DNA from: Boswellia sacra
Lineage: Eukaryota; Streptophyta; Magnoliopsida; Sapindales; Burseraceae
Direction: 5' to 3'
Assembly (NCBI GenBank): GCA_013180625.2
Contig: SNVD02014552.1
Location: 27,534 to 91,533, forward strand
Length of the DNA stretch: 64,000 nt
In this document: positions 1-12,400 of the stretch, piece after piece
Position numbering within the stretch: position 1 is the first letter of the stretch
How the letters are laid out: each line of letters begins with the position of its first letter
Made by a program: the position numbers and the translations under genes
Notes under the pieces: model-generated
What the model saw: the letters and a program-made list of their open reading frames with translations, nothing else
Databases searched by the model: none
Told to the model about the DNA's origin: nothing

Positions 1-163
1 GGATTAGAATTGATTAGGAATAAAAGTCACGTCTTGATCCTTAATTATAAAAGAGTTGATATATTTTCGTAATTGGTATTTAATAAATAAATTAATAAAT
101 AGATGAAAACTTAACTATAAAATATCATATTTGTCACATGTCAAAAATAAGATAAAAAAAAAG

Positions 164-913
164 ATAGTTCTATTCAGCCCCCATTTTTCATATCATTAAC
201 CCCCATCTCTTATTTAGTAAGGGTAAAATAATAATTTAGATAATTTACCATCAAACTCAAATTCAATTTTAGATATATTTATGATAAGCTTAATTAAATT
301 CTCTTTTAATATTTAATTAACTTCCTTTTTTAATCTCGTTTACTTCTCATTTGATACAAGATTATTAATTAAATTATCATTTAATTTCTAGTTAAATTAT
401 TATTTAATCTTAATAGTTTTTAATTTTTTCAATCTTCGTTTACTATCAATGATACATAAAAAAGAAAAAGTGATAGTCTTAATATTAATCAATTTTTTAT
501 CATATATTATTAAATTCTTCAAGCTCATATAAAAAAACAATCAACCAAATATTTCTTAGGGAGAGAAAGAACAATAGATGATTTGATATCCATTAGATCA
601 TTGACTGAAATTTAAAAAGAAAGAAAGAAAAATAAATTTTAATAAATTTTAGAAGAAAAAATATAAAAATGGAAGAGAGAGAGAGATGGATGGCGTGTGC
701 GAGAGAAAGAGAGGGTGAGTTTGGTTATTGATTGTGTTAAAGAGAAAATAGGAAAAACTGATAGAGATATATAAGAAAGAATTAAGAGTTTTTGTTAAAT
801 TTGTTAACTTAATATTAATTAACTTATGTATTATATTTTTATTACAATTATATCCTTATTTCATGTTGTAGTGGGGGCTGATGAGATAAAAAATGAGAGT
901 CAAATAGAACTAT
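164..913. mobile_element. Non-autonomous DNA transposon (about 750 bp, inverted-repeat ends)
   Basis: The left end begins 'atagttctattcagccccc'. The right end, read on the other strand, begins 'atagttctatttgactctc' and continues to 'tcatcagccccca', giving imperfect terminal inverted repeats of about 45 bp. The interior is AT-rich with no coding capacity. The paralogous site downstream of UGT3 (about 24,655-24,690) lacks the insert, so it is a real insertion made after the duplication. A/T-rich flanks ('aaaaaaaag' left, 'tttaaaaaag' right) may hide a target duplication of about 9 bp, which would suit a Mutator-like element, but this is not resolved. Confidence 0.7.
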
Positions 914-1069
914 TCTTTAAAAAAGCTTAGGTAGAAACCAGATAAGATAAGAAGATAATACTAACCCACAGAGAAGAAGGGGGTACTAGCCCATTAACTA
1001 AAAAGTGCAAAACAAAGCAAATACAACACATTGAAAGTTATTTAACTTGGGCTACATGCACTATATACT

Positions 1070-2551
1070 CTAGCATGTTTCTTGGGTTGAATTGCGATAG
1101 AAACACAATTCTTCAATTAATGCATTCAAATCCGAGTAAGATGAACCTCCTTTCTCGACAGCCCTCCTTGCCATCTGCCCAAGTGCTTTGGCTCTGGTTC
1201 TCATTTCCTCCACCTTATCACCCACCATTACCTCTTTCACTGCATTCTCTACAGCTTCCCTCCTCACAAAATCTCCTTCAACTCTGGTCCATTTCTGAAC
1301 ACCAACAGCAACACCAATCTTAAGAACTTCAGTCACCAACTTTTCATTGTAAAACTGCTCCGCAAACACTGGCCATGTGACCATAGGCACCCCGGCAGTC
1401 ACTCCTTCAAGAGTTGAATTCCAACCGCAATGTGTTACAAATCCTCCCACTGCTTCATGATCAAGTATCAACACTTGTGGCGCCCATCCTCGTATAATTA
1501 GTCCTCTGCCTGCCATTCTCTTTCCAAATCCGTCAGGTAGCCAATCTTCTTTTGCTTCGCCATTTTTGTCTTTCCTCACAACCCAAATGAATTGCTGCTC
1601 TGAAGCTTCAAGCCCCATTGCAATCTCTATAAGCTGAGCAGAACTAAAGCTGGCAAGACTCCCAAAACATATGTAGATAACTGAGTTGGGTTTCTTTGAA
1701 TTCAGCCATTTCAAACACTCCTGCTCATCAATGGAGGCCTGCTTTCCCCTAAAAGCTTTATCCTCAAAATTCCTATTCAACAGCGAAACAGGGCCAATAT
1801 GCCATGCCCTCCTTCCCAAAACTTTCCTATAGTGATCAGCATAAGCTGGCTCAAGCTCGTAAAAGCTGTTGACAACAACACCGAAGCTCTTTAATTCTGC
1901 CTCTTTAGATTCTTTCAATATCTTGGTGAAGTCAGTTTCCGCATCTTCTTTTGCAAAATCTGGTAGTTGGTTTCTTGTAAGCTTGATATCACCAGGAAGG
2001 TCAGGCACCACAAACGGTTCTGAGTCTGATGAAACATTCTTGTATGGCTGATATTGCATTATGCATGCTGATGTACACAAAGAAAAGAAACTAGTACCAT
2101 GAAACACCAATCTGGGAATCCCAAATTCGGCTGCAGCATCGGTGGCCCAAGGGAAGAACATATCAGCCACTAGACAGTCTGGTTTACATTCTCGTAAGAG
2201 CAGCTCAAGCGGCTCTCGAAGCATGGTTGTGGCCTTGAAAAACTTGTTGGCCAATTCCATATTGCTGGCTTGATCACCAGTAGTGATCAAGTCAAGGTTT
2301 TCACATCCCTTAGGTAAGCCGGCCTCTGCAGAAGGGAATTGGATAATCTTGATATCAATATCGATTCCCAAGGGCTTGCTTCTCTCAATTGTTTTCGAGA
2401 TGAGAGGCGCATTGGCTGGAGTTGTGATTATCGAGGTTTTGACTCCTCGTTTTCCGAACAGCTTGGCCATGTCCACAGTTGGTATCATATGACCATGAGC
2501 CAGAAATGGAAAAAAGAACATGCGAAGCTGAGGAATTTCGTCACTGCCCAT
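1070..2551 (-). CDS. UDP-glycosyltransferase, UGT73 family (UGT1, intact)
   Basis: A single-exon family-1 glycosyltransferase of 493 residues, the usual length for plant UGT73 enzymes. These move glucose from UDP-glucose to phenolic or terpenoid acceptors in the cytosol; scopoletin glucosyltransferase-like enzymes are the closest in style. The catalytic His is in 'AHGHMIP' near residue 21, and the activating Asp is in 'VADMFFPW' near residue 130. The 44-residue PSPG sugar-donor box spans about 356-399, starting WAPQ and ending in Gln, which in this family usually goes with UDP-glucose. I start at the ATG of MGSDEIPQ; the two codons upstream begin with GTG, not ATG. No frameshift or stop is seen. 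UGT3 is its closest relative here. The acceptor cannot be read from sequence. Confidence 0.95.
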   Translation of the reverse strand: MGSDEIPQLRMFFFPFLAHGHMIPTVDMAKLFGKRGVKTSIITTPANAPLISKTIERSKPLGIDIDIKIIQFPSAEAGLPKGCENLDLITTGDQASNMELANKFFKATTMLREPLELLLRECKPDCLVADMFFPWATDAAAEFGIPRLVFHGTSFFSLCTSACIMQYQPYKNVSSDSEPFVVPDLPGDIKLTRNQLPDFAKEDAETDFTKILKESKEAELKSFGVVVNSFYELEPAYADHYRKVLGRRAWHIGPVSLLNRNFEDKAFRGKQASIDEQECLKWLNSKKPNSVIYICFGSLASFSSAQLIEIAMGLEASEQQFIWVVRKDKNGEAKEDWLPDGFGKRMAGRGLIIRGWAPQVLILDHEAVGGFVTHCGWNSTLEGVTAGVPMVTWPVFAEQFYNEKLVTEVLKIGVAVGVQKWTRVEGDFVRREAVENAVKEVMVGDKVEEMRTRAKALGQMARRAVEKGGSSYSDLNALIEELCFYRNSTQETC

Positions 2552-3785
2552 ATTCACTTGCGAGTAAAGCTACACTTGACCAAAGCACACAACACAAGCA
2601 AAAAGATGAAGAAACGAAGATGATGATGATTGGAATTTAAAGCTTTATTGGTTAATTTTTCTGTAGTTGGACGAGTTAATGACCATACATGTTGACATGA
2701 AAACAATATATAGACTGCAGGAAATGAGGACAAGGGAGACTTGGGAATATTATAAGAGCTACTGGTCTTTATTACTTCTTCCTTGAATCAAATATGTGCC
2801 ACATGGAATGCAAAGATGATGACACATAAACATGCAGGTGGCAGTCTATATATATTTCATTCACATAATTAAACAAATGTCAAGCTAAGACAACAAGAGG
2901 TGGCCATAACATGCAACTAGCACTCCTATGTGAAGAAACTCACAAGAAAACTAAGGGGACCAACTATTTTGGCAGGGAAGATAGGCAAGACGCTTGGTGA
3001 GAAGATCGAAGAGGAAGTGCAATTCGGCAAGGAGAAAAAAATATCCAAGGAGCGAGGGCACCAAGCAAACTTGGGAGTATTTTAAGAACTACTGATGGTC
3101 TTTATTACACACTTACCAGCAGAATCGGCAACTCCATATCTCGACAACGAAAATTTTTGTAGCATTTCTATTAGGCCCGTCGTACATAAGCTTTTCCTTA
3201 AAGGAAGTTGAACAGATAGTTTGGAGATTAATAATGGAAACTTCTAGCCGTATACTTAATCCCTTCTTATGTCACCATGATTACCAAACCTTTCCATATA
3301 TAAAAATTTCAGATTGCTATTCTTATTGAATTTAGACAAGGTAGCTTTCGGTAAGATCTCAAGAAGTACTGTTCCAAAGTACATAATCTCTTACGTCATA
3401 AAACTGGTTATGCATGTGTATTTTAGAATAGATAAGATTCTTCTACAAGTTCCTACGATCTCTAGATATCACCATTTCGGCATTTTCCGAGTTGTCAATT
3501 TGTCTTTTTGAGGAAAGATACCTGAATCGTCTCTCCTTTACAGATAATATAACAATATTGCCTCGCTTTTGCTTGGCATTAGCCTATTACCTACACCCAA
3601 GTGTCAATTTTCAAGAAAGATCCTTAGAGATCAATATTAATTTGAAGGATCCCACTTCATCACGGGTTCAATAATGCATTTGTACCTGTATAATAAGCAA
3701 ATATTTTACATCTATGAATCTGAAAGCTTCTTAATCAGAAAGAAAAATTGAAAGAACAGAACTTTTCTTAAGAATCCGTGTTGAC
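2552..3785 (-). promoter_or_regulatory. Upstream region of UGT1, shared with UGT3
   Basis: This stretch carries no gene. It is the 5' flank of UGT1 and stays alignable to 26,235-27,463, the 5' flank of UGT3, over its whole length. It should hold the promoter of both genes. Similarity this long upstream reflects recent duplication rather than selection, so I mark no individual motifs. Confidence 0.55.
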
Positions 3786-5090
3786 GATTAGGAAGTTAAG
3801 CTAATTAACTTTCGTGTTTGTACGAGTTGCTGACCATCCATGTTGACATGAATGCCATATATGTAGAATAAAATAGCGGGACCGAGGTCTAAGAAAACTT
3901 TGGATTTACTCTACGAGTTACTTGTTTTCACTAAACACGTCTTTGTGATAGTAACTGCAAATGTCAAGAACGATAGCTGATACAACATGTTTTAAAAAAA
4001 CAAGTGCGAGAGATCGTTAGGGCATCAACAATTAATAATGGGATCAACAATTAACTTTGGATTATTTTATAAGTTTCTACAATCTCCAGAGACATCTCTA
4101 TTAATTGATGATTGATATAGTTTTTATTTGTCTTTTTGTTTGAAGGAATTAATTAATAAAAACCTGGATCCTCTCTTCTTAACAGGTTATTATATTTTAT
4201 AATATCTTCTCTGCTTGTCATGATCTCCTGACATCTTTTATGCATTGAACATTAATCTATCGATTTGCTTATAGCTGGTATCCAAGTGTGTAAATTCACT
4301 AGAAAAGATCGATGAGGACTAACGTTTGAAGGATATCACTTCAATACGGGTTGACAATGCATGCATTTGTAGGTATCAGTATAACACTATAACATTTTAT
4401 ATCTAAGATTTTGCTTTTGTTTCTAAATTTTGGAGTTTTAAGGTTTTAGGAATGTTGTAGAAAAATTGTAAAATTGACCCAAACAAACCAAGGGGGGAGT
4501 TTTGAAAAATCGACCAGACACTATATAGGTGTCATGACCCATGCACCCACTCTTGATCGACAGACAAATCAATGAGATTTATTTTGCTATCAAATGCTAA
4601 AGACCAACAAACACAGATTTATTTTGCTATCAAATGCTAAAAACTAAGAAACGCATATATATTGCTCAAAAAATTGAAAATAGATAGATTTCGAGCTGTC
4701 TCATGTGATGGAGTGATAAAAAGGACTATATCAATCTGTTTACTAAGGATCATGATTGATATTTTTAAATTTTCAATATTCTTTCATTGAGTCCTCCTTA
4801 TTTGAAAATTTTTATAATTTAGCCAATGAAATAATAAGTATTTTTAAATATTCTAGAATAATTATTTGGATATGCAACTTAGCCAGAAAATTATTCTCAT
4901 ATAATTTGATATGTCATAATATCTTTAAATGTCATATTATTATTACCAAATATTTTTAATTTTTTAAAATTTTTAGTGATATAATATTATTCAGCCAGAT
5001 CTCAATTGTACGAAAGTTACTGTAATTTTATAATTAATCTTGCGAAACATTATTCATTTATTCTATTATATATTATAAAAGAAAAGGAAG
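3786..5090. repeat. Orphan UGT4-type promoter region
   Basis: No gene. From 'gattaggaagttaag' onward the sequence matches the 5' flank of UGT4 (about 30,190-31,290), including the shared 'gaccatccatg...gacatgaatgcca' stretch and the segment around 4,720-5,090. About 490 bp (4,218-4,715) are present only here. No UGT4-like gene lies to its left: the sequence goes straight into the UGT1/UGT3-type upstream region. It is best read as the leftover promoter of a deleted gene. Confidence 0.65.
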
Positions 5091-6213
5091 TCTGGGACGC
5101 ACTCACAATTAAATTGCCATTAGCCACAATTACTGTTTAAACCGCTTTCTCTTCGCATATTTACTAATGACAACAATTTTAGAAACCCAAACTTGAGTAG
5201 TAGATATATAGAGTCAGTCTAATTTCTTTATCTTTCTCTTAATTCTAGGGCGTTGGGGTCATACCAGTTTGACTCTCACAGCCAATTTGTTTGCATATGA
5301 GACGTGGGACAAAATGCTATTGATCACTTTAATTACACATTTATTATGCTCATAAACTACTTAAGTGTTACTTGTTCAATTTTCAGCCTCACTTTTCCAC
5401 TCTTCTTTCGCTATGAATTTTACCGAAAGTGGAAGAAAGTTGAAACAAAAATAATTCAATTCTAGTAAAGTAGTTCAGGAAGTGCAGTGTTTGTGCCATT
5501 TTAATGGTACCATTTCGATGTTGGTGCCATAAAACAATGGTACAATTGCACCAAATCATTTGTTAAATAAATTAAAAAAAAATCTATTAAACTTGAATAA
5601 ATAATCAAATTGTTGGGACATTTTCATCAAAACAAGAATTCTGGTTTTGAAATTTCTCCAAAACGAAATATGAATATTTTCTCGTTTACCTGACCTCGGG
5701 TCAAAATTTTTGTATACATAATTATAACTATAGAAGCAAAAAAAAAAAAAAAAAGAAAAAAAGAAAAAAAATTGCATACATTAATATAATTTTAGACGCA
5801 CATCAATGCAAAAACATGTTAAATATTATAGCGAGTTGTTTTTTTAACATAATTTGCAATGATCTATTGGACTTGAATAAATAAACGATTTCCCCAAACA
5901 TGATTCCAATTTGCTTCTCTTTTCAATTCATACAATCTGGGTTCCCTCTTGTTTTTCTTTAAATCATTCAAGAAAAATAGGATCTCCTAGTTTATAGCAA
6001 ACGTATAAACTTTTAAATTCTAAACAAGATCCAATCTTTTACAAAACAGAAAACTCATTTATCAAACTTAAATAATTTGTTTTATGTTCATAATCTCCTC
6101 CTATGGTCAATAATCTCAAACTTTTGGTTGACTCTGCTCTTTTTATGATAAAATAAATAATTTAAAATGAATAAATGCATCCCTAAGAAAATATGGAAGT
6201 GTTAGCCTTGGAT
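5091..6213. other. Intergenic, no gene seen
   Basis: AT-rich sequence with a poly-A/GA tract at about 5,738-5,770. No coding region, RNA gene or repeat with clear ends is recognisable. It ends at the TSD of copia-1. Confidence 0.6.
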
Positions 6214-6218
6214 TAAAC

Positions 6219-6772
6219 TGATGTAATTGTGATTCAAGCACAGCATGTCAACCAGTAACATGCTATTGTTTTAGTTGCTGTCTATCTGCAGTTGTCATGC
6301 TGTCTGTCAGCAGCTGTCTTACTGTCTGTCTGTAACTGTTCTGCTAATGTTTGTTGCTGTCCTGCTGTCTATTTTCTGGCTGCTGTATTTTACTTTTGTC
6401 AGCCACTTAGAAAGGTATTAATACTGATGTGCAGTAAATGTAAGAGAGATGCAGGTCATATAAGTTGCATAAAAACATAGCAAAGAAAACTAAGTGTCTA
6501 GGAAGCAAAAAAACAGAGAGCTTAGAGTGGTTCCAAGCTGAGAGTGCAGTGAGGAGAGTGTGTTATCCGAATTCTCTCTAGTGCATCATTTTTTATCCCT
6601 CCCGTAGAGTAGATCATGGATCGAACCACGTAAATTCTATTGTGTTTTTTTTTTAATTTTTCTGCACTTAGATTTCAGTTTGTATGTTTGCATGAGAGCA
6701 CATAAAATTTTCCAGATTTTCTGCCTTAAAACAACCTACTCGAACCACAAATTATCTCCAGATTTTTTCACA
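6219..6772 (+). repeat. 5' LTR of copia-1
   Basis: It starts 'tgatgtaattgtg' and ends 'ttttttcaca'. It contains a ctgtct/gctgtc-rich low-complexity tract at about 6,275-6,375. Its length equals that of the 3' LTR. Confidence 0.95.
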
Positions 6773-6774
6773 AC

Positions 6775-6786
6775 TGGTATCAGAGC
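6775..6786 (+). other. Primer-binding site of copia-1 (tRNA-iMet)
   Basis: 'tggtatcagagc' lies two bases after the 5' LTR. It is the standard plant copia primer-binding site, complementary to the 3' end of initiator methionine tRNA. Confidence 0.9.
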
Positions 6787-6864
6787 TGAGTCTTAAAGAT
6801 CTGAAAGTGGTTTGCTTCAAACAAGTAAGGTTTCTCTGCTGAGAGAGAAGATCTTAAGGTTGCA

Positions 6865-9800
6865 ATGGCAAATCAGAAAATGGAGATAGAAAAATTTGAT
6901 GGCAAGACATATTTCAGTTTATGGAAAATGAAGATTCAAGCACTGCTTGGAAACATGGGGCTTGATGAAGCCTTGGAAGATGAAGGAAAAGTGCCTGAAG
7001 ATTCAACACCAGAAAAATGGGCTAAAGTTCAGAAGAATGCTAAGAACACAATCATTCTTAGCTTGGGAGATCAAGTTCTTCGGAAGGTGTCCAAAGAAAC
7101 CACAGCTGCATCAATTTGGAGGAAGCTTGAAGAAATCTATATGGTAAAATCTCTACCTAATAGAATTTATTTAAAACAAAAATTCTATGGATTTAGGATG
7201 GATGAATCTAAATTAGTAGATGAAAATATAGATGAATTTACCAAGATAAGTTTAGATCTTGAGAATGTAGGAGTGAAGGTAGAAGATGAAGATCAAGCTG
7301 TCATTTTGTTAAACTCACTGCCCAAAACACATGACCAGCTTAGAGATACCTTGAAGTTCAGCAAGGATACTCTAAGTTTAGAAGGAGTTGTTGCTGCAAT
7401 TCATTCAAAGGAGTTAGATCTTAAGATTGAAGGAAAAAGTTCTAATTCTGGAGAAGGCCTCACTGCTAGAGGAAGAACTGAAAAAAGAAACTTTAATGCT
7501 AAAGGCAACCATGGTAGATCAAAATCTAAATCTAGAGGTAAATTCAGATGCTTCCATTGTAACAAAGAGGGACATATTAGACAAAATTGTCCTGATAGGA
7601 AAGGCAGAAAGAAAAATGATGCAGCAAAAGATGAAGAGAGTGGCAATGCAGCCATAGTTTCACAAGGATTTGATGATGCAGAGGTGTTAATGGTGACAGA
7701 TTTAGAACAAAATGGTGATTGGGTTCTAGACAGCGGTTGCACCTTTCACATGTGCCCAAATAAGTCATGGTTTTCCACCTACAAACCACTGAATGAAGGG
7801 AAGGTTCTCATGGGAAACAATGAGGCTTACAATGTGGCTGGTATTGGAGAAATAAAATTGAAGCTTCATGATGGGATGATTAAGACACTAGCAAATGTAA
7901 GACATGTTCCTAGCTTGAAAAGGAATCTAATATCAGTTGGTATGTTAGATTCTAATGGTTATATAGCTAAGGCTGAAAATGGTGTTCTAAAAATTCTAAA
8001 AGGAGCCATGGTTGTCATGAAAGGATACAAGAAGAATGGTATTTACATTCTAAATGGTGAAACAATTTCTACAGCAGCTGCAATAGCATCAAAATTAGAG
8101 GTGAATGCAGCTGATTTATGGCACATGCGTCTTGGACATGTTAGCGAGAAAGGATTGAAGATTCTTGAAAAGCAAGGTGTCTTTGGAAAGCACAAATTAC
8201 CAGAGCTAAAATTTTGTGAACACTGTATTTTTGGAAAAAAAAAACCAGAGTGAAGTTTGCTGCAGCAGAGCACAACACCAAAGGCACCCTAGAATATGTC
8301 CATTCAGACCTATAGGGGCCAGCCAAGACCAAGTCACTAAGTGGTGCCAGGTATTTTCTCACTTTTCTTGATGATTTCAGTAGGAAGGTATGGATTTACA
8401 TGCTGAAATCTAAGGATGAAACATTAGAAAAATTCAAACATTGGAAGACAATGGTAGAAAATCTAACCTGCAAGAAACTGAAATTTCTTAGAACTGATAA
8501 TGGTCTTGAGTTTTGTGGGGAAGAATTTACCAAATATTGTCAAGAACATGGAGTGGTTAGACATAGAACGGTAAAGGGTACTCCTCAACAAAACGGGTTA
8601 GCTGAAAGAATGAATAGAACCATTCTAGAGAGTGTTAGATGCATGCTGTTTAATGCTAAATTACCTGCAAGATTTTGGGCAGAGGCCGCTGCTACTACTT
8701 GTTATTTAATAAACAGGTGTCCTTCAATAGCAATAAAGCTGAAGACTCTTCAAGAAGTGTGGACTGGTAGAGTACCAAGTCTTGATCACTTGAAAGTATT
8801 TAGAGCAACTGCCTATGCACACATTAGGCAAGAGAAGCTTCAACCAAGAGCACTCAAATGCTTGTTTCTTGGCTATCCTCCTAGAGTGAAAGGATACAAA
8901 TTATGGTGTCCTCAGCTTGGAAAAGCAATAATCAGCAGAGATGTGGTTTTCAGGGAAGATGAAATACTGGGATTAGATGAAAGTTCATGTCATAAGAGTA
9001 GTGTGTATGATAAATCTCAGCTTGCTGAATTTGAGTTTGAGATAAAGTCTCAAGATGTTGAGCTGGAAAATTCAGAAACTGAAGAGGAAACACATGATAG
9101 TGATGTGGAGCATGGTGAAGGGCAGCAAGATATGCAAGAAACTCAAATGGTCAAGAGACACTTGATCAAGATGAAAATTCTGAAAATGGTGCAGAAGAGT
9201 TGCAAGACTATTTGCTTAGTAGAGATAGAGCTAGAAGAGAAGTAAAAGCTCCTAAGAGGTATGCTCAAGCTGATATTGTTGCCTATGCTTTACAAGTAAG
9301 ACAAGAACTTGAGCAAGAACCCACAAATTACATTGATGCTGTGACAGGAAAGAATTCAAAGCATTAGATAGCTGCAATGAGGGAAGAAATGAGCTCTTTA
9401 CTAAAAAATCAGACCTGGGAATTAATTCCAAAGCCAAAGGGAATTAAAGTGATAGATTGCAAATGGATTTTTAAGAAAAAACCTGGTCTTGATGGAGTGC
9501 AACCTGAAAAATTCAAAGCTAGACTTGTAGCTAAGGGTTATTCTCAAGTGGAGGGTATTGATTATCAAGAAATATATTCTCCAGTAGTGAGATATACATC
9601 CATTCGTCTTCTATTGGCAATGGCAGCTCAAGAAGACCTGGAAATAGAACAAATGGATGTAAAAACAGCTTTCTTGCATGGAAACATTGAAGAAAAAATT
9701 CTGATGCAGCAACCTGAAGGGTTTGAAGTTAAAGGCAAAGAAAATCATGTGTGTTTGCTGAAAAAATCACTCTATGGGCTAAAACAAGCCCCTAGACAAT

Positions 9801-10888
9801 GGTATAAAAGGTTTAATAGTTACATGATTGAAAATGGACTAAAGAGAAGTCAATTTGATAATTGTGTATACTATCAAAAATTCTGCAATGGTGATTATCT
9901 CTATTTATTGTTATATTTTGATGACATGTTGTTGATAGGAAAGAACAAGCAAAGTATCAACAAGTTGAAGCATTTACTAAAATCTGAGCTTGACATGAAG
10001 GATATGGGAGCTGCAAAGAAGATTCTTGGCATGCAAATAATTCGGGACAGATCTAGGAATAAATTATGGTTGAGTCAGAAAGATTACATAGAAAAATTGC
10101 TGGTCAAGTTCAACATGAACAAAGCAAGGATGGTTTCCACTCCCATGGGTGAACAAATCAAAATTTCTGCAGAAGATTGTCCCAAAACCGAAAAGGAGAA
10201 GGAAGAAATGGCTTCTACACCATATGCAAGCTTAGTTGGTTCTTTAATGTATGCAATGGTTTGCACTAGACCTGATCTTGCATATTCAGTAAGTATGGTT
10301 AGTAGATACATGAGTAATCCTGGAAGAATTCATTGGGATGCTGCCAAGTGGATACTAAGATATCTAAGAGGTTCAACTTCTCTTGGATTATGTTATGGAA
10401 AAGGTCAAGATTCAGGTGGAGCTTTGGAAGGATTTGTAGACTCAGATTATGCTGGAGACAAGGACAATAGAAGATCAATTACTGGTTATGGGTTCACAAT
10501 TTGGGGAAGAGCAATTAGTTGGAGAGCAGGGCTGCAAAGCATGGTTACTCTTTCAACAACTGAAGCTAAATATATTGCAGCTACAGAGGCAATCAAAGAA
10601 GGTTTATGGCTTAAAGGATTGATTATGGAGTTAGGTGTTAATCAAGACAGTTTTATACTCCATTGTGACAATCAAAGTACCATCCATTTGATCGAGAATC
10701 AGGTTCATCATGGTAGAGCAAAGCACATAGATGTCAAATATCATTTCGTGAAGGAAATTGCAGAAAAGGGAATTGTTGCAGTGAAGAAAATCCCTACTGC
10801 AAGAAACCCAGCTGACATGTTAACCAAACCTCTTCCAACAGAAAAATTCAGGCTCTGTTTGAGCCTAATTGGAATCACTAAGGCATAA
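6865..10888 (+). pseudogene. copia-1 gag-pol polyprotein, broken
   Basis: Reading starts at ATG 6,865. In order: gag with a CCHC knuckle (CFHCNKEGHIRQNC, about 7,549-7,590), the protease motif LDSGCTFHM, the GAG-pre-integrase HHCC region to 8,253, the integrase core (RTDNGLEF near 8,490), reverse transcriptase with FDDM in place of the usual YVDDM (near 9,918), and RNase H (LSTTEAKY near 10,550). Breaks are a slip in the A-run near 8,236, a Trp-to-TAG stop near 8,312, a frameshift near 9,150-9,250, and a Trp-to-TAG near 9,366. It cannot make a working polyprotein. Confidence 0.93.
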
Positions 10889-10937
10889 TTGGAGAATTGG
10901 AGGGACAATGCACTGACCTTGAGTCAAGGTGGAGAAT

Positions 10938-11491
10938 TGATGTAATTGTGACTCAAGCACAGCATGTCAACCAGCAACATGCTGTTGTTTTAGTTGCTGT
11001 CTGTCTGCAGCTATCATGTTGTCTGTCAGCAGCTGTCTTACTGTCTGTCTGTAACTATTCTGTTATATGTTTGTTGTTGTCTTGCTGTCTATTTGCTGGC
11101 TACTGTATTTCACTTTTGTCAGCCACTTAGAAAGGCTATTAATACTTATGTGCAGTAAATGTAAGAGAGATGTAGGTCATGTAAGTTGCATAAAAACACA
11201 ACAAAGAAAACTGAGTGTCTAGGAAGCAAAAAACAGAGAGCTTAGAGTGATTCTAAGCTGAGAGTGCAGTGAGGAGAGTGTGTTATCCGAATTCTCTCTA
11301 GTGCATCATTTTTTATCCCTCCCGTGGAGTAGATCATGGATTGAACCACGTAAATTCTATTGTGTTTTTTTTTATTTTTTTGCACTTAGATTTCAGTTTG
11401 TATGTTTGCATGAGAGCATAGAAAATTTCCAGATTTTCTGCCTTAAAACAACCTACTCAAACCACAAATTATCTCCAGATTTTTTTTCACA
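10938..11491 (+). repeat. 3' LTR of copia-1
   Basis: A 554-bp direct copy of 6,219-6,772, with scattered substitutions and small compensating indels. The polypurine tract is immediately upstream. Confidence 0.95.
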
Positions 11492-12354
11492 TAAACAAAA
11501 TTGAAATCGTCTCTCTTTTTTATTTTGGAAACGAATACAAAAACAAAAGATAACATGTTTTCTAATCTTGAGATGAGGATATACAATATCGCAACTTGTA
11601 TCACGTTAACAATACCCTTTTTGACATCATGAAAAGAAATAATCAATGAATGTAAGAAGCTATAATTATTAATACCAAAGAAACGTAACATATAACGGAA
11701 TCATATATTAACTCAAAATAAAATGTATCAGTAGCAGGATGAGCAAGCTGCTTGGCTAACTTGGCTAACATATTGCTCTCCATCGCTTCTGAATTCACTA
11801 TGCAATTTCTCTCTCTCTCACTTTCAAGTTTCTTAAGTTTACATTCCATCATAGAGAAATGATCTTCCTGCATATAAACTTGACGTGAAGTTGATAAAAA
11901 AGGATCAATAATGATTTGGGATGCACATAACACAGCTAACATTGCTCCAAAGTCAATGATTGAGTGGAAAATGCATAACAATGTCAGTGACGTATGATGT
12001 TAGCATTTTCCAATAGAAGGTTTCAAAATGTAGGAAATCCCTTTAATGCATTAAGACCGCCTAAAAATTATTTATCATGCTTTTATTGAACTCACTTGAA
12101 TATTTATTTATGCACAAATATGTCCTTTAATTAATCTTTTTGTTTATTCTTTCACTTCAAAGGTGTGACTAATTTAGGTGATTTTGGTCATAGAAAAAGA
12201 TAAACAAGTCATTTCATGCTTCTGTTAATAAGTTTTTTATTGAAATTATGCAAAACCTTATTGGTAGTTTATGGGAACAATTTTTTTTTTTGTCGAAATA
12301 TGAATAGATTTGAATTAAACTGAAATCTAAATAAGTCTAATATAAAAATCTGAA

Positions 12355-12355
<1 letters not shown>

Positions 12356-12396
<41 letters not shown>
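12356..12396. repeat. (AT)n microsatellite
   Basis: About 40 bases of uninterrupted AT dinucleotide. A shorter AT tract lies at 13,431-13,453. Confidence 0.95.

Positions 12397-12400
<4 letters not shown>

Larger units (their letters stand above)
1..3785. repeat. Segmental duplication, copy A (UGT1 block)
   Basis: The block holding UGT1 with its downstream and upstream flanks matches about 24,515-27,463, which holds UGT3. Similarity is continuous from the first bases of the window, through the gene, to the shared stretch ending 'agaatccgtgttg' (3,771-3,783 here, 27,451-27,463 there). Copy A differs by an inverted-repeat insertion at 164-913 and about 70 extra bases at 930-1,010. Immediately after 3,783 the similarity switches to the promoter of UGT4 (about 30,190). 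That dates a deletion or rearrangement to after the duplication. Confidence 0.8.
6219..11491 (+). mobile_element. Ty1/copia LTR retrotransposon copia-1 (complete, inactive)
   Basis: The element is 5,273 bp, with two 554-bp LTRs beginning TG and ending CA and a perfect 5-bp TSD 'taaac' at 6,214-6,218 and 11,492-11,496. A primer-binding site complementary to initiator-Met tRNA follows the left LTR, and a purine-rich tract 'aaggtggagaat' precedes the right LTR. One plus-strand gag-pol region lies between them and is broken by stops and frameshifts. The LTRs differ at many more positions than those of copia-3, so this is an older insertion. Confidence 0.95.

Noticed and set aside
1075..2623. Open frames on the plus strand across UGT1 (and the same across UGT3, UGT4 and UGT6)
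   Set aside because: They are antisense shadows of conserved UGT coding sequence and recur at equivalent places in each paralogue. They have no protein family features of their own.
5490..5560. Short palindromic 'aatggtacca' arrangement as a regulatory site or MITE
   Set aside because: The repeat is only a few bases long and has no paired ends or duplication.
11643..11981. 112-codon minus-strand frame
   Set aside because: It has no recognisable domain or splice context and lies in AT-rich DNA beside copia-1. The coiled-coil-like middle is not enough to call a gene.
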